Source: Falsiruegeria litorea R37
GTDB lineage: Bacteria > Pseudomonadota > Alphaproteobacteria > Rhodobacterales > Rhodobacteraceae
Length of the DNA stretch: 64,000 nucleotides
Reading direction: 5' to 3'
Assembly: GCF_900172225.1 (NCBI RefSeq)
Contig: NZ_FWFO01000006.1
Location: forward strand, 43,161 to 107,160
A program made the position numbers and the translations under genes. Of the stretch, positions 1-8,240 are shown in pieces. Positions within the stretch are counted from its first letter, which is position 1, and every line of letters begins with the position of its first letter. Under the pieces are notes generated by a model, which had not been told where the DNA came from, did not search any database, and saw only the letters and a program-made list of their open reading frames with translations.

Positions 1-878
1 CGCGATCCGCCTTGGACTTGGCCCGCGCTCTGTCTGAATGCGCGTGGAGAAGACCCCGTGCCCGACGCAAAGACGCGCGAGAAGTGCGCAGGATCGGAAT
101 ATCCAAGTTCATATGCTATTTCAGCTACCGACAAATTGGTAAAAATCAACTTCCGTCGCGCCTCTCTCAAGACCCGGTCGCGAACAAGGACCGAGGCTGA
201 TCGCCCGGTTTCTTGCTTGGTCACCCGATTGAGGTGCGTGGGCGAGACGGCGAGGGTCTTGGCATACTCTGCGACCTTGAGCTGCCTGCGAAACTCGGCA
301 TCAATCAGCGTTTCGAACCGCTGCACCAGCCCACCTGACACACGTGGCGCATCCCGCGGTGAAAGGACCTGCATCTGTCGCGCGATCTGCCCCAACAGCA
401 GACCCGACAAAGATCGCAATATCTGTGCGCGTCCAAACCCTCGATCAAGATACTCGTGATGAAGCGTGCTGATCGCATTGGACAGTTCCTCAGATGCCAG
501 TGAAACAGTCGGCGCCGCTAGAACGGCCCGTACCCCTTCGCCCACAGGCAACAGTTCGTCCAGCAATTCATTGGTGATTGTCAGAACCCAACCTTCGGTG
601 CCTGGAACAAAGTCGAACCCATGCACGATGCCCTGCGGCACGTTCACGAAACACTGGGCCTCGAGCTCTTGGATCGTTCCATCAAGGTTGGCCGTTCCAC
701 CACCTGCCTGAATGACCAACACCTGGTGCAGGCGCGCGTGGCGATGGGGTTTGAGCTCCCAATTGTGCAATTTCGACCGTGTTTCAATCCGTTCGCAGTG
801 CACCACATCCGGCAACTCGGCAGTTTCTCCAAACAGGTTATAGGTTTGGATTGTGGTCAGATCACTCTGTTTGCCCAT
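1..878 (-). CDS. AraC-family regulator, PobR-like (3' end outside window)
   Basis: Predicted activator of the divergent pobA gene. Reading leftward from the ATG at 876-878 the frame stays open to the window edge (about 292 codons), so the C-terminus is cut off. The N-terminal part has a cupin-like effector domain (segment KPHRHARLHQVLVIQAGGG near residue 45). The last 100 residues form an AraC-type double helix-turn-helix, with SPTHLNRVTKQETG and ELGYSDPAHFSRVF as the recognisable pieces. AraC-type PobR regulators respond to 4-hydroxybenzoate and sit divergent to pobA, exactly this arrangement (86-bp shared promoter gap). The effector is inferred from context; here a halogenated analogue is also possible. 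Confidence 0.85.
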   Translation of the reverse strand, partial: MGKQSDLTTIQTYNLFGETAELPDVVHCERIETRSKLHNWELKPHRHARLHQVLVIQAGGGTANLDGTIQELEAQCFVNVPQGIVHGFDFVPGTEGWVLTITNELLDELLPVGEGVRAVLAAPTVSLASEELSNAISTLHHEYLDRGFGRAQILRSLSGLLLGQIARQMQVLSPRDAPRVSGGLVQRFETLIDAEFRRQLKVAEYAKTLAVSPTHLNRVTKQETGRSASVLVRDRVLREARRKLIFTNLSVAEIAYELGYSDPAHFSRVFASGTGSSPRAFRQSAGQVQGGS

Positions 879-964
879 GTTCGAAATATGCAAGTTTCTG
901 CCGGTCCTGTCCATTCCCCAGACTCAGCGCCTTGGAAATAATCACAGGCTAGGGAGACGCGAAC

Positions 965-2137
965 ATGAAAATTCAAGTTGCCATCATTGGCGGTGGCCCC
1001 TCGGGGTTGTTGCTGTCGCAGTTGCTTCACGTGCGGGGCATAGAAACCATCGTATTGGAAAAACACAGCCGGGACCATGTGCTGGAGCGCATTCGGGCTG
1101 GCGTGCTGGAGCACGGGTTTGCGGACCTGATGCGCAAGGCGCAGTGTGGCGACAGGATGGACGCCGAAGGAGAGATCCACCACGGGTTTTACATCGCACG
1201 CAACAATCGCAAGTATCGGGTCGACCTGAGCGGCCAGACCGATGGAAACTCGGTCGTGGTCTATGGGCAGACCGAGGTGACCCGCGACCTGTATGAGGCG
1301 CGCGATCGTATGAACGGAACGGTGCTACACGATGTTAAGGACGTCGAACTGCACGACGTGACCAGCGCGGCGCCCCATCTGACCTTTCTCTCAAACGGCG
1401 ATCGCAAAAGGATCGATTGCGATTTCATTGTCGGGGCGGACGGTTTTCACGGGGTCAGCCGCAAGTCCATCCCCGCGGACGTTCTGAAGGAATACGAAAA
1501 GGTCTATCCTTTTGGCTGGCTTGGGGTTCTGTCGCGGACAAAGCCCGTGTCACCAGAATTGATCTATGCCGCCAGCCCGCGCGGGTTTGCGCTCTGCTCC
1601 CTGCGCAGCCAGGTGCTCAGTCGCTATTACATTCAGGTTCCCCTATCCGACAGCGCCGAGGATTGGAGCGACGAGGCCTTTTGGGCCGAACTCAAGCGGC
1701 GCCTGCCCGATGAGGTGAGCTCGAACCTGATTACAGGCGCCTCGATCGAGAAGTCCATCGCACCACTGCGCAGCTACGTGGCCGAACCGATGCGATATGG
1801 AAACCTGTTTCTGGCTGGGGATGCCGCGCATATTTTTCCACCAACCGGGGCGCGGGGATTGAACTCAGCAGCGTCAGACATCCACTACCTGTATGAGGGT
1901 TTTGTCGATCACTATTTGAACGGGGACAGCACCGGGCTGGACGCCTATTCAGACCGCGCCCTGGCCCGCGTCTGGAAAGCGCAGAGGTTCTCGTGGATGA
2001 TGACGTCGATGCTGCACAGCTTTGATGGCGAAAACTCCTATGATCGCCGGTTGCGTAAGGTCGAGTTAGACTACCTGTTGTCCTCCGCCAAAGCTCAGGC
2101 CGCCTTGGCAGAGAACTACGTGGGCCTGCCTTATTAG
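965..2137 (+). CDS. pobA: 4-hydroxybenzoate 3-monooxygenase
   Basis: Class A FAD monooxygenase that uses NAD(P)H and O2 to convert 4-hydroxybenzoate to protocatechuate in the cytoplasm. The 390-residue length is typical. Visible motifs are the N-terminal dinucleotide site IIGGGPSGLLLSQLL (residues 7-21), the RAGVLEHG segment characteristic of PobA, the SRYYIQVPL segment that carries active-site tyrosine and arginine residues in the family, and the second FAD motif GDAAHIFPPTGARGLN near residue 280. It is divergent from the AraC regulator and convergent with the reductive dehalogenase gene, whose predicted product is its substrate. The family call is secure; the link with dehalogenation is inference. 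Confidence 0.95.
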   Translation: MKIQVAIIGGGPSGLLLSQLLHVRGIETIVLEKHSRDHVLERIRAGVLEHGFADLMRKAQCGDRMDAEGEIHHGFYIARNNRKYRVDLSGQTDGNSVVVYGQTEVTRDLYEARDRMNGTVLHDVKDVELHDVTSAAPHLTFLSNGDRKRIDCDFIVGADGFHGVSRKSIPADVLKEYEKVYPFGWLGVLSRTKPVSPELIYAASPRGFALCSLRSQVLSRYYIQVPLSDSAEDWSDEAFWAELKRRLPDEVSSNLITGASIEKSIAPLRSYVAEPMRYGNLFLAGDAAHIFPPTGARGLNSAASDIHYLYEGFVDHYLNGDSTGLDAYSDRALARVWKAQRFSWMMTSMLHSFDGENSYDRRLRKVELDYLLSSAKAQAALAENYVGLPY

Positions 2138-2374
2138 CCCGGAGACACTCCCGCGCCCGCGCCAACCTGACTGCGTCAGCTCAGCGAACGGCCTTGGGCC
2201 GAGCGCCTCGCCTATCGGCTCGGCGCGGCACCGCTTGGCAAACAGGGAGCGTGTGACATCAAACCTTGGGCGGCAAGCGCCAACCGCCGAGCGAAGCGAG
2301 GCCCGGCCCAACGGGAGGAGGTTTTTCTGCCAAGAAAAATTGACGACGGGCGGGAGCGCCCCCGATCTCGGACT
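2138..2374. repeat. Convergent intergenic region with inverted repeats
   Basis: This gap lies between the 3' ends of pobA and the dehalogenase gene. It contains a 7-bp inverted repeat GCCGAGC/GCTCGGC (2198-2204 with 2218-2224) and a T/A-rich hairpin TTTTTCT/AGAAAAA (2322-2328 with 2333-2339). The second could act as a weak terminator. The block around 2270-2360 is purine-rich and resembles the short intergenic repeats scattered in Rhodobacterales genomes, but no second copy is present in this window. No gene is visible. Confidence 0.4.
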
Positions 2375-5300
2375 TCACGCGTCGATTTCGACGATTCCAC
2401 CAGGTTCCGCGGCGCGGGATTGGCAAGTGATAATTGCCGTTTCCCGTTGCTTGTTGGACAGAACAAAATCGCGATGCTCTACCTCGCCAGAGATCAAGCC
2501 GCATTTGCAGACACCGCAGATCCCGTCTGAGCATTTGATGTCAACAGGCAACCCGTTCTCGACCATGACATCGGCTGCGGTTTTGTCTGCGGGCACCTCC
2601 AGCACTTTACCGGAACGCGCCAATTTCAGTGTGAAGGGATGGTTTTCGTATTCAGGCTGTTCCGGCACACTGAAATACTCCAGATGCCGAGCCTCTTCGG
2701 GAAAGCCTTGCCGCTCGGCCGCTTGCATTACCCCGTCCATGTAGCGATCCGGTCCGCAGGTATACACGTGCCATCCTGTCCGGTAGCCAGCCAACACCTG
2801 ATCCAAGTCCGCGCGGTTGCCCAGATCCGAGAAATGCAAGTGCACCCGATCCGACCAGGGAACTATGGCCAGATCTTGCAGATACCCCGCTTCATCCTTC
2901 CGGCTGGCAGAGTAGTGCAGTTCGAACTCTGCACCGAGATCATGCAGCCGATGAGCAAAGGCGATCATCGGCGTGATCCCGATCCCGCCGCCCATCAGAA
3001 ACGTCCTGGTAGCGGTCTCTTCCAGTTCGAAATGGTTGATCGGCTTAGAGATAAAGACCTTGCGCCCCTCGGTGAAAATTCGATGCAACAGGGCCGATCC
3101 CCCGCGCCCTTCCTCCTCGCGCAGCACACCAATTTGATACGAGCTGGTATCCGCCGGGTTGCCGGACATGGAATACTGCCGCAGAAACTCGGGCGCGACG
3201 ACTACGTCCAAATGCGCGCCGGCGGTCCATTCAGGCAACGGCGATCCGTCGAGGGTAGAGAATTCGTATTTGGTGACCCCTGCGGTCATCTTGTCGACCT
3301 TGGTGATCGAGACCTGAATGACCGGCGCATCCCCGTCATTGGCAAACCGGTGCACCATCGAGGTATCACCGCGCGCCAGCCGCTCCTTGTACTCGTCGGC
3401 AGGGATCATTGCCTCATACGCCGCAATCCCGGCCTCGCGGTCCATTGGAAAGGGATAGGGATAGGGCGGCGGAGCAAGTGGTGCAGGATAAACAGCGAGT
3501 GTCTGGTCCTCGTACTTCAGGTCCAGATCCCGCTGCAGATCGCGCCGGTTCACGGAATGCTTGGGTTTGCGATAGCCCCCGCTTTCGTCCAGCTCGACGT
3601 CCCACCACCACTTCTTGACCTCATTGAGCCCGCCATTGCCAACGGCGTCATCCAACTTGGCCAACATGGGCGCTGACGATGGAACATTGGTTGCCGCCCA
3701 TCGGAACGGCGCCTGTGAAAACAGACCTTCCAGGTTCCACGGGCACGTTTTCATGCACCGCCCACACATCGCCCCGCCCTGTTGCGTGATCCGGTATGTG
3801 GTGCACTTCTGGCTGTCGGACTTCCAGATTTCATAGCCGTTGAACATCAGCTTGGGGCCGGCGGTGATCGCCCCGGACGGACATTCGCGCGCGCATTTGT
3901 TGCACGAGTTGCAAAAGTTCTGCAGGCCAAAGTCGATGGGCTTGTCGTGCGCCATTGGCATGTCTGTGGTGACCGCGCCAGATTTCAGGCGCGGGCCAAG
4001 GTACGGGTTCAAGATAACCTCGCCAATCCGGCTGACCTCTCCCAAACCGGCCAACAACAGCAGCGGCGGTTGCAAAACCTCACCGTCCATCACCGTGTGC
4101 GCCTTGGCGCTATAGCCGAGGTTGCGGATCTGTTGCGCGATCACCCCGCCGAGCAGCGAAAACCGCAGATAGGCCCGCATGGATTGGCTGACCGCGATCC
4201 AATCATCTCCGCTGGCCCCCTCCATCGTTTCAAACCCCTGATCGATGATCATGCTGACAGCTTTGTCATGGGGCGGGTTGATTGGCTGACCTGCCGCGTC
4301 ATGGCTGTACCAGCTCCATTCCGGGCATCGGCTGGTGCCGACAGCATCGACGCCCAGAAAATAACTCGCTGCCTTCAGGTTGTCGGCATTGCGCTGCTCT
4401 TGTGTCGGGCGCGCGCCTTGCGGGTTTGCATCACCATCCTGCAGCAGGACAAAGGCCCCAAGCGCGCGGCGCTGCGCAAAGCTGGGCGCGGATTTGCGGA
4501 CATAATGCCCGCCCCGTGCGGCCTCTTGATTGCCTTTGCCCATGTCGCCAAACAAGGAGCGCGCAAACATGTCGGCCCGTTTGGGCACGCGGGCAACGTT
4601 GGCCTCATCAATGTAGGTCGTGGGTTTATCCACCCGTTTGAGCCGCTCAAAGGGGTGTGCCCCATCGACGTAATTTCGCCGAGCAAAGGGATCTCGGTTC
4701 AAGGCGGATTTGGCAAACCCTTTGCCCAGCCACCACGCCGGGCCTTGGGTCTTGAACCAGGGCTGTTCGGACATCGGAGCCAATGGTTGATCGCTGGCCA
4801 GGTCCATTTCGGTCGTGATAGCAGCCAGACCAAATCGCGTGCCAAGCCACGGCGCGATCAGTTCTCCCTGCTCGGCGGTGACCAGTCCTGCAGAGACGGC
4901 AAGACGGCCCAGGTCCACTTCGGTCGTGGTCAGGGTATGGGCGCGCGCCTCGTATCCCAGAAGGCGTATGTAGTTGGCGATCACAACGGCCGTTTCGGTT
5001 CCACGTAGACAGGCGCGATGTTCCTGCGCATCCAATATCCAGTCGCTGCCCGGTTCATCAGATCGAGGATCGCGGGTGTACTCATACAGAAAGACAATCG
5101 CGTTCTTATGCCCGTCCACTGGGGTGTCCGGCGCTTCGATGCTTTCTTTGAGGTCGGCCATGATCATGTCGATGCCCGAGGCAAAGGTCTTGGTCTGCCG
5201 GGTTTTCAACGCATGCGCCAACCGTTCGATGTCGGGGTTTCTGCGCGGGGCGTCCAGAATGGCATCCGCTTTCAACCGCCCTACCCCCACCATCGAGGCA

Positions 5301-5590
5301 TCATTGTAGTAACCAAACGCCTTGAGGTGATTTGACCGTTCTTGCGGATCGCTGGGAATGTCTGATTTTGCCTTGTTCACGAACCCATCTCGGATCGCGT
5401 CCATCATCGCCTGGAACTCTCCCATTGCGTTGACGATGCTTTCGGGGGTTTCAGGCCGCTCAAAACTTAGGGTCGGCATTACTGGCACGCGCGACAATTC
5501 TGGCGCCGATGACAGTCGGGACAATCGCTCCAGCGGGTAGGATCCCATGTGAACCGGCCGGTTCCGATCCGAAAAGAATCGAAGTCCCAT
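2375..5590 (-). CDS. Self-sufficient catabolic reductive dehalogenase (RdhA fused to FMN/NAD/2Fe-2S reductase)
   Basis: Predicted cobalamin-dependent enzyme that removes halogen from halogenated phenolic acids, probably 3,5-dihalo-4-hydroxybenzoate. Residues 1-690 are RdhA-like, with two ferredoxin-type 4Fe-4S motifs: C560-C563-C566-C570 followed by Pro, and C596...C609-C612-C616 followed by Pro. Residues 193-270 are a degenerate copy of residues 470-550 (LGYEARAHT versus LGYSAKAHT), the duplicated nitroreductase-like fold of the family. Residues 740-1071 are a phthalate-dioxygenase-reductase module: FMN site RQYSMSG (804-810), NAD site GGGIGITP (867-874), CGPDRYMD (945-952) and a plant-type 2Fe-2S with C1020, C1025, C1028 and C1056. 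There is no twin-arginine signal, so it is cytoplasmic, unlike respiratory RdhA. The architecture matches the NpRdhA (Nitratireductor) and BhbA (Comamonas) group. No RdhB anchor or cobalamin genes are nearby. Confidence 0.9.
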   Translation of the reverse strand: MGLRFFSDRNRPVHMGSYPLERLSRLSSAPELSRVPVMPTLSFERPETPESIVNAMGEFQAMMDAIRDGFVNKAKSDIPSDPQERSNHLKAFGYYNDASMVGVGRLKADAILDAPRRNPDIERLAHALKTRQTKTFASGIDMIMADLKESIEAPDTPVDGHKNAIVFLYEYTRDPRSDEPGSDWILDAQEHRACLRGTETAVVIANYIRLLGYEARAHTLTTTEVDLGRLAVSAGLVTAEQGELIAPWLGTRFGLAAITTEMDLASDQPLAPMSEQPWFKTQGPAWWLGKGFAKSALNRDPFARRNYVDGAHPFERLKRVDKPTTYIDEANVARVPKRADMFARSLFGDMGKGNQEAARGGHYVRKSAPSFAQRRALGAFVLLQDGDANPQGARPTQEQRNADNLKAASYFLGVDAVGTSRCPEWSWYSHDAAGQPINPPHDKAVSMIIDQGFETMEGASGDDWIAVSQSMRAYLRFSLLGGVIAQQIRNLGYSAKAHTVMDGEVLQPPLLLLAGLGEVSRIGEVILNPYLGPRLKSGAVTTDMPMAHDKPIDFGLQNFCNSCNKCARECPSGAITAGPKLMFNGYEIWKSDSQKCTTYRITQQGGAMCGRCMKTCPWNLEGLFSQAPFRWAATNVPSSAPMLAKLDDAVGNGGLNEVKKWWWDVELDESGGYRKPKHSVNRRDLQRDLDLKYEDQTLAVYPAPLAPPPYPYPFPMDREAGIAAYEAMIPADEYKERLARGDTSMVHRFANDGDAPVIQVSITKVDKMTAGVTKYEFSTLDGSPLPEWTAGAHLDVVVAPEFLRQYSMSGNPADTSSYQIGVLREEEGRGGSALLHRIFTEGRKVFISKPINHFELEETATRTFLMGGGIGITPMIAFAHRLHDLGAEFELHYSASRKDEAGYLQDLAIVPWSDRVHLHFSDLGNRADLDQVLAGYRTGWHVYTCGPDRYMDGVMQAAERQGFPEEARHLEYFSVPEQPEYENHPFTLKLARSGKVLEVPADKTAADVMVENGLPVDIKCSDGICGVCKCGLISGEVEHRDFVLSNKQRETAIITCQSRAAEPGGIVEIDA

Positions 5591-5792
5591 GCGCCATACC
5601 CTCCCCGATTGATGACAACCTCATTGGCTTGGCAGAAGAAGCCGCAGATCAGTTGCCATGTCAACACCTTCGCTCACAACGTTCGAAAGATGCAATAACG
5701 AAAAAAACCGAAACCATATCGAAAATCCCTTCGTGACATTCGACGACAGAATGCCTAAGTAGCACGCAGTGAGTCACCAAGGGCTGCCAACC

Positions 5793-6569
5793 ATGGATGC
5801 CGAAGAACGACACGACAAAATCCTGGACCTGCTGCGCGAACACGAGCGCGTGAACGTTGATGACCTGTCGACGCTCTTTGGCGTTTCCAACCAGACCATT
5901 CGGGCCGACCTGCGGGATCTGAGCAATCGGGGTCTGGTCACGCGGACCCACGGGGGTGCCGTGAGGGTCGATCAGGTGTCAAACCGCGAATATGCCGAAC
6001 GGCGCAAACTGAAAGGGCAAGAGAAAGAGGCGATGGGGGTGCTGTGTGCCTCGTTAATCCCCGATACCTGCTCGGTCAGTTTGAATATCGGCACATCAAC
6101 CGAACAGGTCGCCAAGGCGCTGTCGCATCACAAGGATCTGACCGTCCTGTCCAACAACATCAACATCATCAACATCCTGATCGGCACCCAATCCAAAGAG
6201 CTGATCTTGGTCGGCGGTGCGGTCCGTCAAAGCGATGGTGCCATTGTAGGTGAGGATGCGGTCGAATTCATCGAACGCTACAAGGTGGACTATGCGGTCA
6301 TCGGGGCCTCGGCCCTGGATATGGATGGCTCGGTTCTGGATTTTGACACCCGCGAGGTTTCGGTGGCCCGCGCGATCCTGCGCAATTCGCGGATCAAGAT
6401 CCTGGTTTGTGATAGCTCAAAATTCGAACGCTCGGCACCGATCCGCATCTGCGCTGTTCAGGACCTGGACTATGTGGTGACCGACCAGATGCCCCCGATG
6501 GAATTTATTGAAGCAGCCCGCGCAGGGCAGACAGAGATTTTGGTATTGGACGAGCTGAATGCAGGTTGA
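5793..6569 (+). CDS. glpR: DeoR-family transcriptional regulator, GlpR-like
   Basis: Predicted repressor of the following glpD, probably sensing glycerol 3-phosphate. A DeoR helix-turn-helix is visible near the N-terminus (RVNVDDLSTLFGVSNQTIRA), followed by the THGGAVR signature and a C-terminal DeoR sensor domain (LNIGTSTEQVA, LVGGAVR, DYAVIGASALD). The ATG at 5793 follows an AAGGG element; a GTG at 5769 in the same frame would add eight residues. The 3' end overlaps the glpD start by 11 bases, so the two are translationally coupled. It is divergent from the dehalogenase gene across about 200 bp. Confidence 0.85.
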   Translation: MDAEERHDKILDLLREHERVNVDDLSTLFGVSNQTIRADLRDLSNRGLVTRTHGGAVRVDQVSNREYAERRKLKGQEKEAMGVLCASLIPDTCSVSLNIGTSTEQVAKALSHHKDLTVLSNNINIINILIGTQSKELILVGGAVRQSDGAIVGEDAVEFIERYKVDYAVIGASALDMDGSVLDFDTREVSVARAILRNSRIKILVCDSSKFERSAPIRICAVQDLDYVVTDQMPPMEFIEAARAGQTEILVLDELNAG

Positions 6570-8166
6570 CGCTAAACGCTCCGAAGGCGAGCCGCTGGAT
6601 ATTTTCATCATCGGCGGTGGGATCAACGGCTGTGGCATTGCCCGCGACGCGGCAGGCCGTGGCTTTTCGGTCGCTCTGGCCGAAATGAACGACCTGGCAT
6701 CGGCGACGTCTTCGGCCTCGACCAAGCTGTTCCACGGTGGGTTGCGGTATCTGGAATTTCTCGAGTTTCGCCTGGTCCGAGAGGCCCTGATTGAACGCGA
6801 AGTTCTGCTGAAGGCCATGCCCCACATAAGCTGGCCCTTGCGGTTTGTCGTGCCCTATCACAAGGACATGCGGTTCGAGAGCGACACACCCGTATCCCGC
6901 CTGTTGGGCACGGTAATGCCCTGGATGAAAGGCCGCCGCCCCAGTTGGTTGGTGCGGCTCGGCCTGTTTTTGTATGACACGATGGGGGGGCGTGAAATCC
7001 TGCCGTCGACCAAGACGCTGGATCTGAAAACAGACCCGGCTGGACGTCCCTTGCAGACCAAGTTCCAGAAGGCGTTTGAATATTCGGACTGTTGGATTCA
7101 GGACGCACGTCTGGTGGTATTGAACGCCCGCGATGCGCAAGCCCGTGGCGCGCAGATCATGACGCGCACCAAAGTTGTCAGCGCCGAACGCACAGATGAC
7201 CTGTGGGCCATAACGACCGAGGACATGGCGACCGGAAATCGCCATACCACTCACGCCAAAATGCTGATCAACGCAGGCGGTCCATGGGTGGGCGACATCA
7301 TCCACAACACGCTGCGCGTCAACTCGACCGAGGGTGTGCGGCTGGTGCGTGGAAGCCACATCGTAACCCGTAAACTGTTCGAGCACGACAAGGCCTATTT
7401 CTTTCAAGGCACCGATGGGCGGATCATCTTTGCTATTCCCTATGAGGGCGACTTTACCCTGATCGGCACCACGGATGCAGATCACGCTGATGCCAGCACA
7501 AAACCCGAATGCACCGAGGCCGAGCAGAAATATCTGCTCAACTTCGCCTCGCAATATTTCGCCACTTCGCTGAGTGTCGATGACGTGGTCTGGAGCTATT
7601 CCGGCGTGCGCCCGCTCTATGACGACGGTGCAAAGTCTGCGACGGCGGCGACGCGGGAATACGTGCTGACGCTGGACCAATCCGACGGGGCGGCGCTGTT
7701 GAATGTCTTTGGCGGCAAGATCACCACATACCGCAAACTGGCAGAGGCAGCGTTGGACAAGGTAGCCAGGGTTTTCCCCGACACCGAACCCAACTGGACC
7801 GAAGGCGTCCCCCTGCCCGGCGGCGATTTCCCGGTCGAGGGGCTGGACAGCCTTATCGCCTCGACCCGAGCGCAATATCCGTTCCTGGATCAGACCTGGG
7901 CCACGCGGTTGGTGCGCGCCTATGGCACCGAAGTCCCCGAGGTTTTGGGGAATGCGGCCACAGAGCAAGCCCTTGGTCGTGATTTCGGTGCGACCCTGAC
8001 CGAACGCGAAATCAACTGGTGCATCGACAACGAATGGGTGCGTTCTGCCGACGACATGCTGTGGCGCCGGTCCAAGCTTGGTTTGCGTCTGACCTCGGAT
8101 CAGGCCGCCGCAGTTGAGGCATACATAACCAACGCGCTGCAGCCGAAACCGGCGAAAGCCAGCTGA
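6559..8166 (+). CDS. glpD: Aerobic glycerol-3-phosphate dehydrogenase
   Basis: FAD enzyme at the inner membrane that oxidises sn-glycerol 3-phosphate to dihydroxyacetone phosphate and passes electrons to quinone. It has 535 residues, normal for GlpD. The N-terminal FAD site [19 protein letters not shown] (about residues 15-33) is followed by the family segment [12 protein letters not shown], then NAGGPWV, the SGVRPLYDD segment and a C-terminal GlpD domain ending near [13 protein letters not shown]. It is coupled to the DeoR regulator by overlap. A second, more divergent GlpD-like gene lies at 52.5 kb and belongs to a different operon. Confidence 0.93.
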   Translation: MQVDAKRSEGEPLDIFIIGGGINGCGIARDAAGRGFSVALAEMNDLASATSSASTKLFHGGLRYLEFLEFRLVREALIEREVLLKAMPHISWPLRFVVPYHKDMRFESDTPVSRLLGTVMPWMKGRRPSWLVRLGLFLYDTMGGREILPSTKTLDLKTDPAGRPLQTKFQKAFEYSDCWIQDARLVVLNARDAQARGAQIMTRTKVVSAERTDDLWAITTEDMATGNRHTTHAKMLINAGGPWVGDIIHNTLRVNSTEGVRLVRGSHIVTRKLFEHDKAYFFQGTDGRIIFAIPYEGDFTLIGTTDADHADASTKPECTEAEQKYLLNFASQYFATSLSVDDVVWSYSGVRPLYDDGAKSATAATREYVLTLDQSDGAALLNVFGGKITTYRKLAEAALDKVARVFPDTEPNWTEGVPLPGGDFPVEGLDSLIASTRAQYPFLDQTWATRLVRAYGTEVPEVLGNAATEQALGRDFGATLTEREINWCIDNEWVRSADDMLWRRSKLGLRLTSDQAAAVEAYITNALQPKPAKAS

Positions 8167-8240
8167 ACCGCCATTCCCACTTGGCGCGCCTTGGCGGGCT
8201 GGTTAAACAGGGTGTCCGACCCAACCCGACGGAGGCCCCC

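Noticed and set aside
2138..2374. CRISPR or tandem repeat array from the short inverted repeats
   Set aside because: Only isolated hairpins; no regularly spaced direct repeats.
3782..5008. 408-codon plus-strand frame opposite the dehalogenase
   Set aside because: Shadow frame of the Fe-S protein; composition is unlike a protein and no start signal is present.
5591..5792. Cobalamin riboswitch upstream of the dehalogenase
   Set aside because: The gap is only about 200 bp and shared with a divergent gene; no B12-box-like conserved core was seen.
6505..7968. 487-codon minus-strand frame opposite glpD
   Set aside because: Antisense shadow of a complete GlpD; no ribosome site or family motif.
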